Source: Streptomyces wedmorensis (GTDB taxonomy: Bacteria; Actinomycetota; Actinomycetes; Streptomycetales; Streptomycetaceae). From it: DNA of 54,383 nt. Every line of letters starts with the position of its first letter. Positions within the stretch are counted from its first letter, which is position 1. Shown piece by piece: positions 1 to 7,728 of this stretch. The stretch spans positions 1 through 54,383 of the forward strand of contig NZ_JNWK01000048.1 of NCBI RefSeq assembly GCF_000716445.1, in the 5' to 3' direction. The notes under the pieces are model-generated. The model searched no databases, was not told the DNA's origin, and was given only the letters and a program-made list of their open reading frames with translations. The position numbers were made by a program, and so were the translations under genes.

Positions 1-2
1 AC

Positions 3-641
3 CCCCGGCTCGCCGCCCCGCCGGCCCCGCCCGCTCCCCCTGCCGCCGCCCCCGTCTCCACCGGCAAGATCAACCTCGACAAGGGCCGGGTCAGCCTCCA
101 GAAGAACCAGACGGTGTCCCTGGTCAAGGGCGGCCGTCCGCTGCTCTCCCAGGTCAAGATGGGTCTCGGCTGGGAGCCCGCCTACCGGGGCAAGGACATC
201 GACCTGGACGCCTCCGTCATCGCGTACGGCCCGCAGCGCAACCACCTGGACAGCTGCTACTTCGGCAAGCTGTCCATCCTGAACGGCTCGGTCAAGCACT
301 CCGGCGACAACCTCACCGGCGAGGGCGCCGGCGACGACGAGGTGATCGTCGTCGACCTCGGCCGGCTGCCGGCCGACGCCACCGGCCTGGTCTTCACGGT
401 CAACTCGTTCTCCGGCCAGAAGTTCACCGAGGTCGCCAAGGCCTACTGCCGGCTGATCGACGCGGCGACGGGCGAGGAGCTGGTCCGCTTCGACCTCACC
501 ACCGCCGAGCCGCAGACCGGCGTGATGATGGCCAAGCTGATCAAGCAGTTCTCCGGCGAGTGGGAGATGACGGCGATGGGCGAGTTCGTGAAGTCCCGGA
601 CCGTCCGGGGCATGGTGAAGCCGGCCGCCCAGGCACTCTGA
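3..641 (+). CDS. TerD-family protein, 5' truncated by the window edge
   Basis: This is the 3' part of a TerD-domain gene, with about 212 residues visible. The frame is open to the left edge of the window, so the true start lies outside; an internal GTG at 114 is not needed as a start. The first 20 or so visible residues are a Pro/Ala-rich linker, followed by a typical TerD domain start (KINLDKG, then VSLVKGGRPLLSQVKMGLGW) and the conserved region around YFGKLSILNGSVKHSGDN. Family knowledge: TerD-type domains bind calcium and belong to tellurite-resistance or chemical-stress modules, and are abundant in Streptomyces. The Pro/Ala linker suggests a multidomain protein with another domain upstream. 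The exact role cannot be told from this part. The gene converges on the ACC deaminase gene across a 21-bp gap. Confidence 0.85.
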   Translation, partial: PRLAAPPAPPAPPAAAPVSTGKINLDKGRVSLQKNQTVSLVKGGRPLLSQVKMGLGWEPAYRGKDIDLDASVIAYGPQRNHLDSCYFGKLSILNGSVKHSGDNLTGEGAGDDEVIVVDLGRLPADATGLVFTVNSFSGQKFTEVAKAYCRLIDAATGEELVRFDLTTAEPQTGVMMAKLIKQFSGEWEMTAMGEFVKSRTVRGMVKPAAQAL

Positions 642-662
642 GCGACCGGCCCCGCCGCGCGT

Positions 663-1682
663 CTACGAGAACAGCGCGCTGTAGGCGTTGAGGGCGGGCT
701 GGCCGCCGAGGTGGGCGTAGAGCACGGTCGAGTCCCGGCCGATCTCTCCCCGGTCCACCAGGTCGACCAGGCCCGCCATCGACTTCCCCTCGTAGACGGG
801 GTCCGTGACCATGCCCTCGGTGCGGGCGGCGAGCCGCATCGCGTCGAGGGTGGCCTCGTCCGGGATGCCGTACACGCCTCCGTGGTAGCGCTCGTCCAGT
901 TCGACGTCGGCCGCCGTCACCTCGCGTTCGACACCGATGAGGGCGGCCGTGTTCCGGGCGATCCGGGTGATCTGCTCGTGGGTGGGGACGGGCTTCGCCG
1001 AGGCGTCGACGCCGATGATCCGGCGGGCCGGTCCGCCCTCCTCGGCGAGCGCGGCGAAGCCCGCGACCATGCCGGCCTGGGTGGAGCCGGTGACCGAGCA
1101 CACCACCACCGTGTCGAAGAAGACGCCGAGCGCGCTCTCCTGTTCGGCCACCTCGTACGCCCAGTTCGCGAAGCCGAGACCGCCGAGCGGGTGGTCGGAC
1201 GCGCCCGCCGGGATCGCGTACGGCTTGCCGCCGCCCTCCTCGACCTCCCGCAGCGCCTGCTCCCAGCTCTCCTTGAACCCGATGCCGAAGCCGGCCTTCA
1301 CCAGGCGCACGTCGGCGCCGGTGAGGCGGCTGATGAGGATGTTGCCGACCTTGTCGTAGACCGCGTCGGGCCAGTCGACCCAGCTCTCCTGGACGAGGAC
1401 GCACTTCAGGCCCGCGCGTGCGGCGACGGCGGCGACCTGACGGGTGTGGTTGGACTGGACGCCGCCGATCGAGACGAGGGTGTCGCAACCCTGCGCGAGG
1501 GCGTCGGCGACCAGGTACTCCAGCTTGCGGGTCTTGTTCCCGCCGTACGCCACGCCCGAGTTGCAGTCCTCGCGCTTGGCCCACAGCGTGGCCCCGCCGA
1601 GATGGTGCGTGAGCCGTTCGAGGGGGTGGACCGGGGAGGGCCCGAAGAGGAGCGGATAGCGGTCGAAGTCGGTGATCGGCAA
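663..1682 (-). CDS. acdS: 1-aminocyclopropane-1-carboxylate (ACC) deaminase
   Basis: PLP enzyme of fold type II, predicted to split ACC, the precursor of plant ethylene, into 2-oxobutyrate and ammonia. The 339-residue length matches the family (about 338-341). Seen: the N-terminal [13 protein letters not shown], then [13 protein letters not shown] containing the PLP lysine at residue 50, then [13 protein letters not shown] and a C-terminal [13 protein letters not shown]. The frame stays open well upstream, but homology begins at [13 protein letters not shown]. The codon there is TTG at 1682, preceded at 5-nt spacing by GGGAG, so I start at this TTG. A GntR gene lies upstream on the same strand and is the likely regulator. 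D-cysteine desulfhydrase is a related alternative, but the motifs fit ACC deaminase better. Confidence 0.9.
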   Translation of the reverse strand: MPITDFDRYPLLFGPSPVHPLERLTHHLGGATLWAKREDCNSGVAYGGNKTRKLEYLVADALAQGCDTLVSIGGVQSNHTRQVAAVAARAGLKCVLVQESWVDWPDAVYDKVGNILISRLTGADVRLVKAGFGIGFKESWEQALREVEEGGGKPYAIPAGASDHPLGGLGFANWAYEVAEQESALGVFFDTVVVCSVTGSTQAGMVAGFAALAEEGGPARRIIGVDASAKPVPTHEQITRIARNTAALIGVEREVTAADVELDERYHGGVYGIPDEATLDAMRLAARTEGMVTDPVYEGKSMAGLVDLVDRGEIGRDSTVLYAHLGGQPALNAYSALFS

Positions 1683-1834
1683 AGCGGCTCCCGGTGGGTG
1701 ACGGCGGCTGGTCGACGGTCCTGGACGCGCTACGGCGGGCGCTACGACGCCGGGCGCTGCTCGGGGGCCCGATCGGCACGGCGCCACGGTGGCGGGCCCT
1801 TCACGGGCGGCCCGCCTGATCGGCAAGACACCCC

Positions 1835-2536
1835 CTAGGGCGCCGGGGGCCGTGTGGGGGCCGGGATGCCGGTGACCTCGGCGACCTCGATGGCGTCGTC
1901 CGCGAGCTGTTCGAGGGCCGCCCAGATCTCGGTGGTGACCCGGACCGCCTCCTCCGCGTCCCCGGCCGCGCACGCGTCGATGAGCCGGGCGTGCAGTTCG
2001 GCCGATCCGCAGCTTCCGGCGTCGCCGAAGAGCCGCCGCTCGACGCGGCGGATGAGGGGGGTGTACCGGGCGATCGTGGCGGCGGCCGCGTGGTTGCCGC
2101 TGGCGACGACGAGGACCTCGTGGAGCTCGTCGTCGGCGTCGAGGGCGGCCTCCACGTCGGAGGCGCGGACGGCGGCGGCGAAGCGCTCGTTGGCCTCGCG
2201 CATGGCCCGGATGCCCTCGGGGCCCAGGAGGGGCACTCCGGTCCTGGCGGCGAGCTCGTGCATCACCCGGACCACCGAGGCGGCGTCCCGGACGACCCGG
2301 CTGACCGGCCGGGTGACCCGGGTGTAGCTCTGCGGCTTGGACTCGACGAGTCCCTCGTCGCCGAGCCGGACCAGGGCCTCGCGCACGGGTGCGCGCGAGA
2401 GCCCGAGCCGGTCGGCGAGATCGGCGTCCTTGAGCTGGGCGCCGGGCGCGAGGTCGCCGCGCACGATGGCCTCGCGCAGCGCCTCGTACGCCCGGTCACG
2501 CAGCAGGGTCCGGCCCACGGGTTGCAGAGCGTCCAT
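1835..2536 (-). CDS. GntR-family transcriptional regulator (FCD type)
   Basis: A 233-residue regulator. The N-terminal winged helix is clear ([21 protein letters not shown], then [19 protein letters not shown], residues about 12-60). It is followed by an all-helical FCD-like ligand domain with spaced acidic and histidine residues ([10 protein letters not shown], then [11 protein letters not shown]). Family members sense small acids or amino acids. It sits directly upstream of acdS on the same strand with 152 bp between, so control of acdS and of itself is the simplest inference. No Shine-Dalgarno precedes the ATG. Instead TAACAT (2545-2550) lies 8 nt before it, suggesting a leaderless transcript. 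The start codon itself lies inside a perfect inverted repeat, described separately. Confidence 0.85.
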   Translation of the reverse strand: MDALQPVGRTLLRDRAYEALREAIVRGDLAPGAQLKDADLADRLGLSRAPVREALVRLGDEGLVESKPQSYTRVTRPVSRVVRDAASVVRVMHELAARTGVPLLGPEGIRAMREANERFAAAVRASDVEAALDADDELHEVLVVASGNHAAAATIARYTPLIRRVERRLFGDAGSCGSAELHARLIDACAAGDAEEAVRVTTEIWAALEQLADDAIEVAEVTGIPAPTRPPAP

Positions 2537-2567
2537 GGACTGACATGTTAGATGTCAGTCCATGGAC
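2531..2567. promoter_or_regulatory. Perfect 16-bp inverted repeat over the gntR promoter and start (operator)
   Basis: The left arm is GTCCATGGACTGACAT (2531-2546), the spacer GTTAG, and the right arm the exact complement (2552-2567). The core GACAT-N5-ATGTC has the look of a GntR-family operator. The gntR start codon (2534-2536) and the presumed -10 (2545-2550) both lie inside it, so a bound regulator would block its own leaderless promoter. In a transcript reading through from the phosphatase gene, the same sequence would fold into a hairpin hiding the start codon, and it could also act as a terminator. Autoregulation is inferred. Confidence 0.75.
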
Positions 2568-2590
2568 CTGAACAGGGATCAGTTTCGGCC

Positions 2591-4027
2591 TCAGCGACGG
2601 GGCTGGCGGCGCCACGGGCCGGTGATCGCCACCATGATGCCCGGATCCTGGATGTTGGCGAACAGCGTGTCGCCGTCGGGCGAGAAGGTCACCCCGGTGA
2701 ACTCGCTGTCGTTGAGGTCGTTCCGGGCGATCGGGTACGTGCGGCCGGAGTCGGTGGCGCCGAAGAGGTGCTGGACCCCCTCGCCGTCCTCGGCGATGAC
2801 GAGCCCGCCGTACGGCGAGACGGTGATGTTGTCGGGGCCGTCGTAGGCGCCGTCCTCGGCGGGCGTCGCGTTGACCCCGAGCAGCACCTTGAGGGTGAGG
2901 GTGCGGCGCTTCGGGTCGTAGAACCAGACCTGGCCGTCGTGCGCGGCGCCCGGGCTCTCCTCGCGCGCGTAGGAGGAGACGACGTAGGTGCCGCCGTCGG
3001 CCCACCACATGCCCTCCAGCTTGCGGGCGCGGGTGACCTGGCCGTCGGCGAACTGCTTGCGGACGGCGGTGGTGCGGCCGTCGCGGTCGGGGACGTCGAC
3101 CCAGTCCACGCCGTAGACCGTGCCGATCCGGGTGGCGCGGGAGAGGTCGTCCACGAACCGGCCCGTGGAGTCGGTGCACTTGAAGGCCTGGAGCACACCG
3201 GCGTCGTCGGCGAGGGTACGGAGCTTGCCCCGGCCGTGCTCGAAGCCCGCCGGCGGCGTCCAGCGGAAGAGCAGCCCGTTGGGGTTGGAGGCGTCCTCGG
3301 TGAGGTAGGCGTGGCCGCGCTTGGGGTCGACGACGACGGCCTCGTGGTCGTAGCGGCCGAAGGCCTTGACCGGCTTCGGGTCGCGGTTGGCGCGGCGGTC
3401 GCGCGGGTCGACCTCGAAGACGTAGCCGTGGTCCTTGGTCATGCCGTTGACGCCGGCGCGGTCGGAGTTCTCCTCGCCGGTCAGCCAGGTGCCCCAGGCG
3501 GTGCGGCCGCCCGCGCAGTTGGTGGAGGTGCCGGCGATGCCGACCCACTCGGCGACGGTGCCGTCGCGGTGCACCTCGACGACCGTGCAGCCGCCGGCCG
3601 CGGCCGGGTCGTAGACGAGGCCCTCGGTGAGCGGCACGGGGTGCGCCCACTTGGCGCGGGGGCCCTTGAGCTCGTGGTTGTTGACCAGGTACGTGGTGCC
3701 GCGCGGGCCGGCGAAGGCGGCCGTGCCGTCGTGGTTGGACGGCGTGAACTCGCCGCTCTCCAGACGGGTCACACCGCTGTGCGTGATGACGCGGTACGAG
3801 AACCCGGCGGGCAGCGCGAGTATCCCCTCGGGGTCGGCTTCGAGCGGCCCGTACCCGAGCGCGTGCCCGTGGCCGTGGCCGTGGCCGTGCCCGGCCCCGT
3901 ACGCCTCCGGCTCGTCGGACGCGAGCGCCTCGGGCGCGGTGGCGAGAGCACCGACGGCACCGGTGAGGGCGAGGCCCGCGCCGGCGGCGGCGGACTGCTT
4001 GGTGAACTCTCTGCGGTTGAGGGGCAT
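2591..4027 (-). CDS. PhoX-type (DUF839) secreted phosphatase with Tat signal
   Basis: Predicted alkaline phosphatase of the PhoX/DUF839 family, exported folded by the Tat system. The 478-residue protein starts MPLNRREFTKQ, a Tat-like twin-arginine motif, followed by a hydrophobic Ala-rich segment and ASD at the expected cleavage region. Family stretches seen in order: TPSNHDGTAAF, LVNNHELKG, AGGRTAWGTWLTGEEN, GRYDHEAVVVDP, LTEDASNPNGLLFRW, GMWWADGGTYVV, GPDNITVSPYGGLVIAED and FANIQDPG. A His/Gly run (GHGHGHGHGH) follows the signal. I start at the ATG at 4027, with GGGAG about 10 nt upstream, because the Tat motif begins there. Upstream are three 11-nt repeats resembling a PhoP box, which fits phosphate-starvation control. 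Confidence 0.88.
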   Translation of the reverse strand: MPLNRREFTKQSAAAGAGLALTGAVGALATAPEALASDEPEAYGAGHGHGHGHGHALGYGPLEADPEGILALPAGFSYRVITHSGVTRLESGEFTPSNHDGTAAFAGPRGTTYLVNNHELKGPRAKWAHPVPLTEGLVYDPAAAGGCTVVEVHRDGTVAEWVGIAGTSTNCAGGRTAWGTWLTGEENSDRAGVNGMTKDHGYVFEVDPRDRRANRDPKPVKAFGRYDHEAVVVDPKRGHAYLTEDASNPNGLLFRWTPPAGFEHGRGKLRTLADDAGVLQAFKCTDSTGRFVDDLSRATRIGTVYGVDWVDVPDRDGRTTAVRKQFADGQVTRARKLEGMWWADGGTYVVSSYAREESPGAAHDGQVWFYDPKRRTLTLKVLLGVNATPAEDGAYDGPDNITVSPYGGLVIAEDGEGVQHLFGATDSGRTYPIARNDLNDSEFTGVTFSPDGDTLFANIQDPGIMVAITGPWRRQPRR

Positions 4028-4078
4028 GGTGTGGCTTTCTCCCTGTGGTGGCCGGATCTCGCGGGCCACCCTGCCGCG

Positions 4079-4111
4079 CGCCCGCGAACACCGCCTGAAC
4101 ACCACGGGAAC
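4079..4111 (-). promoter_or_regulatory. Three 11-nt direct repeats, PHO-box-like, upstream of the PhoX-type gene
   Basis: Read on the minus strand, GTTC occurs three times at exact 11-nt spacing (units 4111-4101, 4100-4090, 4089-4079: GTTCCCGTGGT, GTTCAGGCGGT, GTTCGCGGGCG). Each unit is preceded by GGT, giving three identical GGTGTTC heptamers. Streptomyces PhoP binds 11-nt direct repeat units whose best-conserved part is GTTCACC; each unit here matches that heptamer at 5 of 7 positions. The array ends about 50 bp upstream of the phosphatase start codon. The repeat pattern is seen directly; PhoP binding is inferred. Confidence 0.5.
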
Positions 4112-4213
4112 ACCGGTGGGCGCCACCGCCCCACTCCCACCGCTCCCACCGACACCGGCCGGGCCGACCGCCGGCCCCTCCGCCGGGACACCCCGGCCGG
4201 CGTCGACGGCGGG

Positions 4214-5668
4214 TCAGGAGCCCGATCGCGACCGGGTCTTGAAGGCGGCCTTGCGGGCGTCCTTGGCGGCGGCCTTGTCGCGGTGGAGGCGGCCCATCGC
4301 CTCCAGGACCTCCGCGGTGGCCGGGTGCTCCACTCGCCAGGCGGTCTCGAAGAAGCCGCTGTGGCGTCCGGTCAGGCCCTCGATCAGCTCCTGGAGCTCC
4401 TCGAGGTCGCCGTCCGCGCCGAGCTGGGCGGCGATCGTGTCGATGGCCAGCCAGAAGATCATCGCCTCCGAGGGCGCGGGCACGTCGGAAGCGCCCCGCT
4501 CGGCGAGCCAGACCCGTGCCAGGCCGCCGAGTTCGGGGTCGTCGAGCACCTCCCGTACCGCGGGCTCCGCCTCGGTGCCGACCAGGGACAGCGTCTGCTG
4601 GCAGTGCAGCCGGCGCAGCGGCGAGGCCGCGTCCGCGCCGCGGGCGGCGGCGAGGAGCTCGCGGGCGGCGGTGACCGCGTCGCGGCCGGTGAGCCAGGCG
4701 GCGGTCTCCTCGCGGGCCGCGGCCTCCGGGTAGCCGGCGATCCCGTCCAGGAGCGCGTCGGCGCCCTTCTCGGCCAGGTCGCCGACGGCGGGCGCGTCCA
4801 CACCGGCCTCCAGCATGCGGGCCCGGACGCCGTACAGCCCGAGGGGGGTGAGGCGGACCATGCCGTACCGGGAGACGTCCTCGTCGTCGACCGGCGGCGC
4901 GGGCTCCTCGCCCTCCTCGGCCATCAGGGCCTCGTCGACGGGCTGGTACTCCACGAGCCCGATCGGTTCGAGGAGCCGGAACTGCTCGTCGAGCCGCATC
5001 ATCGCGTCGGAGACCTGCTCCAGGACGTCGTCGGTCGGCTCGCCCATGTCGGCGGGGACGACCATCGACGCGGCGAGCGCGGGCAGCGGCACCGGGCCTT
5101 CGCCCGCGCCGCCCTCGCTGGCGGTCAGCAGGTAGAGGTTGCCGAGGACGCCCTCGAGGAAGTCGGCCTCCACCTCGGGGTCCCAGTCCAGCGCCTCGAA
5201 GTCGATCTCGCCGTCGTCGCCGACGATCGCGTCCAGGTCGTCGAGGACGGGGGCGACGGCGTCGGCGAAGACCGCGTCGAAGCCGTCCAGCCAGAGCGCG
5301 AGGACGTCCTGGGGCGAGCCGCCCGTGACGAGCGCCAGGTTCTCGCCGGCCGCGGCCCGCCCGGGGGTCACGCCCTCCTCGGTCTCCTCGCCGTCCTCGA
5401 CGTCCACGAGGCCGGTGTCGACCGCGAGCCGCCAGGCGTCGGCGGCCAGGATCTCGGCGTCCTCCTCGTCGGCGAGACCCAGGACCTCGACGGCCTCGGC
5501 GAGTTGCTCGTCGACGAGCTCGCCGCCCGCGTCGACCCGGGTGTCGGGCCCGGCCCAGCGGGCGAGCCGTACCGCCTGGACGAGGAGGGGGGCGGCCAGG
5601 GCGTCCCGCGCCAGCTCCGCGTCCGCACGGAGCCGAACGGGGGGAAGGGTGGGGTGGTCCGCTGACAT
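4214..5668 (-). CDS. Conserved acidic protein of unknown function
   Basis: I do not recognise a named family. The 484-residue product has no signal peptide or membrane segment. It is strongly acidic over most of its length (runs such as VEDGEETEEG and EEGEEPAPPVDDEDV) but ends in a short basic tail (DKAAAKDARKAAFKTRSRS). A middle segment, RYGMVRLTPLGLYGVRARM, resembles the wing of a winged-helix domain. The C-terminal half contains repeated Ala/Leu-rich helices (EPAVREVLDDPELGGLARVW) suggesting an armadillo/HEAT-like solenoid. I start at the ATG at 5668, with AGGAG 9 nt upstream. It diverges from the secreted nuclease and lies upstream of the PhoX-type gene on the same strand, with 186 bp between. 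Confidence 0.8.
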   Translation of the reverse strand: MSADHPTLPPVRLRADAELARDALAAPLLVQAVRLARWAGPDTRVDAGGELVDEQLAEAVEVLGLADEEDAEILAADAWRLAVDTGLVDVEDGEETEEGVTPGRAAAGENLALVTGGSPQDVLALWLDGFDAVFADAVAPVLDDLDAIVGDDGEIDFEALDWDPEVEADFLEGVLGNLYLLTASEGGAGEGPVPLPALAASMVVPADMGEPTDDVLEQVSDAMMRLDEQFRLLEPIGLVEYQPVDEALMAEEGEEPAPPVDDEDVSRYGMVRLTPLGLYGVRARMLEAGVDAPAVGDLAEKGADALLDGIAGYPEAAAREETAAWLTGRDAVTAARELLAAARGADAASPLRRLHCQQTLSLVGTEAEPAVREVLDDPELGGLARVWLAERGASDVPAPSEAMIFWLAIDTIAAQLGADGDLEELQELIEGLTGRHSGFFETAWRVEHPATAEVLEAMGRLHRDKAAAKDARKAAFKTRSRSGS

Positions 5669-5758
5669 CTGGGGGGTCTCCTCGACGCGTGCGTGGGTGT
5701 GGGCGAAAGGGCTCAAAGAGCGGTCTCAGCGTAGACGCATCCGGGGGTCCGTCCGCCG

Positions 5759-5791
5759 GTTCACGGATCCGTCAGCCTTCGTACACCCGTC
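5759..5791 (+). promoter_or_regulatory. Three 11-nt direct repeats, PHO-box-like, upstream of the secreted nuclease
   Basis: Units GTTCACGGATC (5759-5769), CGTCAGCCTTC (5770-5780) and GTACACCCGTC (5781-5791) follow each other without gap. Against the PhoP unit core GTTCACC the matches are 6/7, 4/7 and 6/7. The array ends 5 bp before a consensus -35, the usual place for an activator site. A similar 11-nt array precedes the PhoX-type gene. PhoP binding is inferred from the pattern. Confidence 0.45.
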
Positions 5792-5796
5792 GACTC

Positions 5797-5826
5797 TTGA
5801 CAAGTCCACCGCTCTCGAAAGACATT
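5797..5826 (+). promoter_or_regulatory. Promoter of the secreted nuclease gene
   Basis: A perfect -35 TTGACA (5797-5802) is followed after 18 bp by GACATT (5821-5826) as a weak -10. The start codon at 5878 is about 50 nt downstream with its own ribosome site. The weak -10 fits a promoter needing an activator bound at the adjacent 11-nt repeats. Confidence 0.5.
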
Positions 5827-5877
5827 GACGCGCGTAGATCCATCTGCCGATCGTCCAAACACCCTCGGAGTGCTCTG

Positions 5878-7716
5878 ATGTCTTCCTCCATACCGAGATC
5901 CGCCGCGGTCTCCGCCGTCGTCGCCGCCGCCCTCGCCGCCGGTCTGCTCGCGAGCTCGTCGAGCGCCGCCGCCGAGGACGCCGCTGCCGGTGTCCGCATC
6001 CACGACATCCAGGGCACGACCCGCGTCTCCCCGCTCGTCGGCAAGCAGGTCACGGGCGTCACGGGCATCGTCACCGGCGTCCGCACCTACGGCTCGCGCG
6101 GCTTCTGGATCCAGGACCCCGAGGCCGACGCGGACCCGGCCACCAGCGAGGGCGTCTTCGTCTTCACCAGCTCCGTCCCGACCGTCGCCGTCGGCGACGC
6201 GGTCAGCCTGAACGGCACCGTCACGGAGTACGTCCCCGGTGGCCTGAACTCCGGGAACCAGTCGCTCACCCAGATCTCCAAGCCGGTCGTCACGGTCCTC
6301 TCCAAGGGGAACGCCGTCCCGGCCCCCGTCACGATCTCGGCCTGGTCGGTGCCGGACGAGTACACCCCCGAGGGCGACCCGGCCGCGGGCGGCTCGATCA
6401 ACGGCCTGACCCTGGACCCCGAGACGTACGCCCTGGACTACTACGAGTCCCTCGAGGGCACCAACGTCCGGATCGACTCCTCGCGGGTGGTCGGCGCCAC
6501 CGACGCGTACGCGGAGCTCTGGGTGACGGTGAAGCCCTGCGAGAACGACAACGAGCGCGGCGGCACGGTCTACGGCTCGTACGAGTCCCAGAACACCGGC
6601 CGGCTCCAGATCCAGTCGCTGACCCCGCTCGCCCAGCAGCCGTTCCCCAAGGCGAACGTCGGCGACCGGCTGACCGGCACGACCGAGGGCCCGCTCGACT
6701 TCAACCAGTTCGGCGGCTACACGCTGACGGCCCGCACCCTGGGCACGGTCGTCGACGAGGGCCTGGAGCGCGAGACCACGGACAAGCAGCACAAGAACGA
6801 GCTGGCCGTGGCGACGTACAACGTCGAGAACCTCGACCCGACCGACCCGCAGGAGAAGTTCGACGCGCTCGCGAAGGCGGTCGTCCACAACCTCGCCTCG
6901 CCCGACATCGTCGCCCTGGAGGAGATCCAGGACAACAACGGCGCCAAGAACGACGGCACGGTCGCCGCCGACCTGACGGTGAAGAAGTTCACCGACGCGA
7001 TCGTGGCCGCCGGCGGCCCGGCGTACGAGTGGCGCTCGGTCGACCCGCAGAACGGCAAGGACGGCGGTGAGCCCGGCGGCAACATCCGTCAGGTCTTCCT
7101 CTTCAACCCGGAGCGGGTCTCCTTCACGGACCGCGCGGGCGGCGACGCGACCACCGCCACCGCCGTGACCGGCACCAAGGGCCGCGCGGCCCTGACCCTC
7201 TCCCCCGGCCGCATCGACCCGGCGAACGCCGCATGGGAGGCGAGCCGCAAGCCGCTCGCGGGCGAGTTCGTCTTCCGCGGCCGCACGGTCTTCGTGATCG
7301 CCAACCACTTCGGCTCGAAGGGCGGCGACGAGTCCATCGTCTCGCACCACCAGCCGCCGAACCGTTCCTCCGAGGCGAAGCGACTCCTCCAGGCGCAGGC
7401 CGTCAACGCCTTCGTGAAGGACATCGTCGCGGTCGAGAAGCAGGCCGACGTCCTCGTCGTCGGTGACATCAACGACTTCGAGTTCTCCGGCACGGCGCAG
7501 GCGCTGACCGACGGCGGCGCGCTGTACCCGGCCGTGAAGTCGCTGCCCCGCAGCGAGCGCTACTCGTACGTCTACCAGGGCAACAGCCAGGTCCTCGACC
7601 AGATCCTGACCAGCCCGGGCGTGCACCACTTCGAGTACGACAGCGTGCACATCAACGCGGAGTTCGCCGACCAGGACAGCGACCACGACCCGCAGATCCT
7701 GCGTTTCCGTCCCTGA
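5878..7716 (+). CDS. Secreted endonuclease/exonuclease/phosphatase-family nuclease (ExeM/NucH-like)
   Basis: A 612-residue exported protein. The N-terminus is a Sec-type signal with a long Ala/Val core and cleavage near SSSAAAED. An OB-fold-like domain follows (VRIHDIQGTTRVSPLVGKQV, then TGIVTG and GFWIQDPEADADPATSEGVFVF), typical of extracellular ExeM/NucH nucleases. The C-terminal EEP domain has the metal and active-site motifs LAVATYNVENLD, IVALEEIQDNNG, FVIANHFGSKGGD, LVVGDINDFEFSG, VLDQIL and a terminal DQDSDHDPQ. It probably degrades extracellular DNA or other phosphodiesters for nutrients. The ATG at 5878 has CGGAG 7 nt upstream and begins the signal peptide; upstream in-frame codons do not. 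The PHO-like repeats suggest phosphate control. Confidence 0.9.
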   Translation: MSSSIPRSAAVSAVVAAALAAGLLASSSSAAAEDAAAGVRIHDIQGTTRVSPLVGKQVTGVTGIVTGVRTYGSRGFWIQDPEADADPATSEGVFVFTSSVPTVAVGDAVSLNGTVTEYVPGGLNSGNQSLTQISKPVVTVLSKGNAVPAPVTISAWSVPDEYTPEGDPAAGGSINGLTLDPETYALDYYESLEGTNVRIDSSRVVGATDAYAELWVTVKPCENDNERGGTVYGSYESQNTGRLQIQSLTPLAQQPFPKANVGDRLTGTTEGPLDFNQFGGYTLTARTLGTVVDEGLERETTDKQHKNELAVATYNVENLDPTDPQEKFDALAKAVVHNLASPDIVALEEIQDNNGAKNDGTVAADLTVKKFTDAIVAAGGPAYEWRSVDPQNGKDGGEPGGNIRQVFLFNPERVSFTDRAGGDATTATAVTGTKGRAALTLSPGRIDPANAAWEASRKPLAGEFVFRGRTVFVIANHFGSKGGDESIVSHHQPPNRSSEAKRLLQAQAVNAFVKDIVAVEKQADVLVVGDINDFEFSGTAQALTDGGALYPAVKSLPRSERYSYVYQGNSQVLDQILTSPGVHHFEYDSVHINAEFADQDSDHDPQILRFRP

Positions 7717-7728
7717 CGGACCGACCGG

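Noticed and set aside
2552..5665. Open frame of 1037 codons on the plus strand
   Set aside because: It lies antisense to the PhoX-type and acidic-protein genes. Long antisense frames are expected at this GC content, and it shows no domains.
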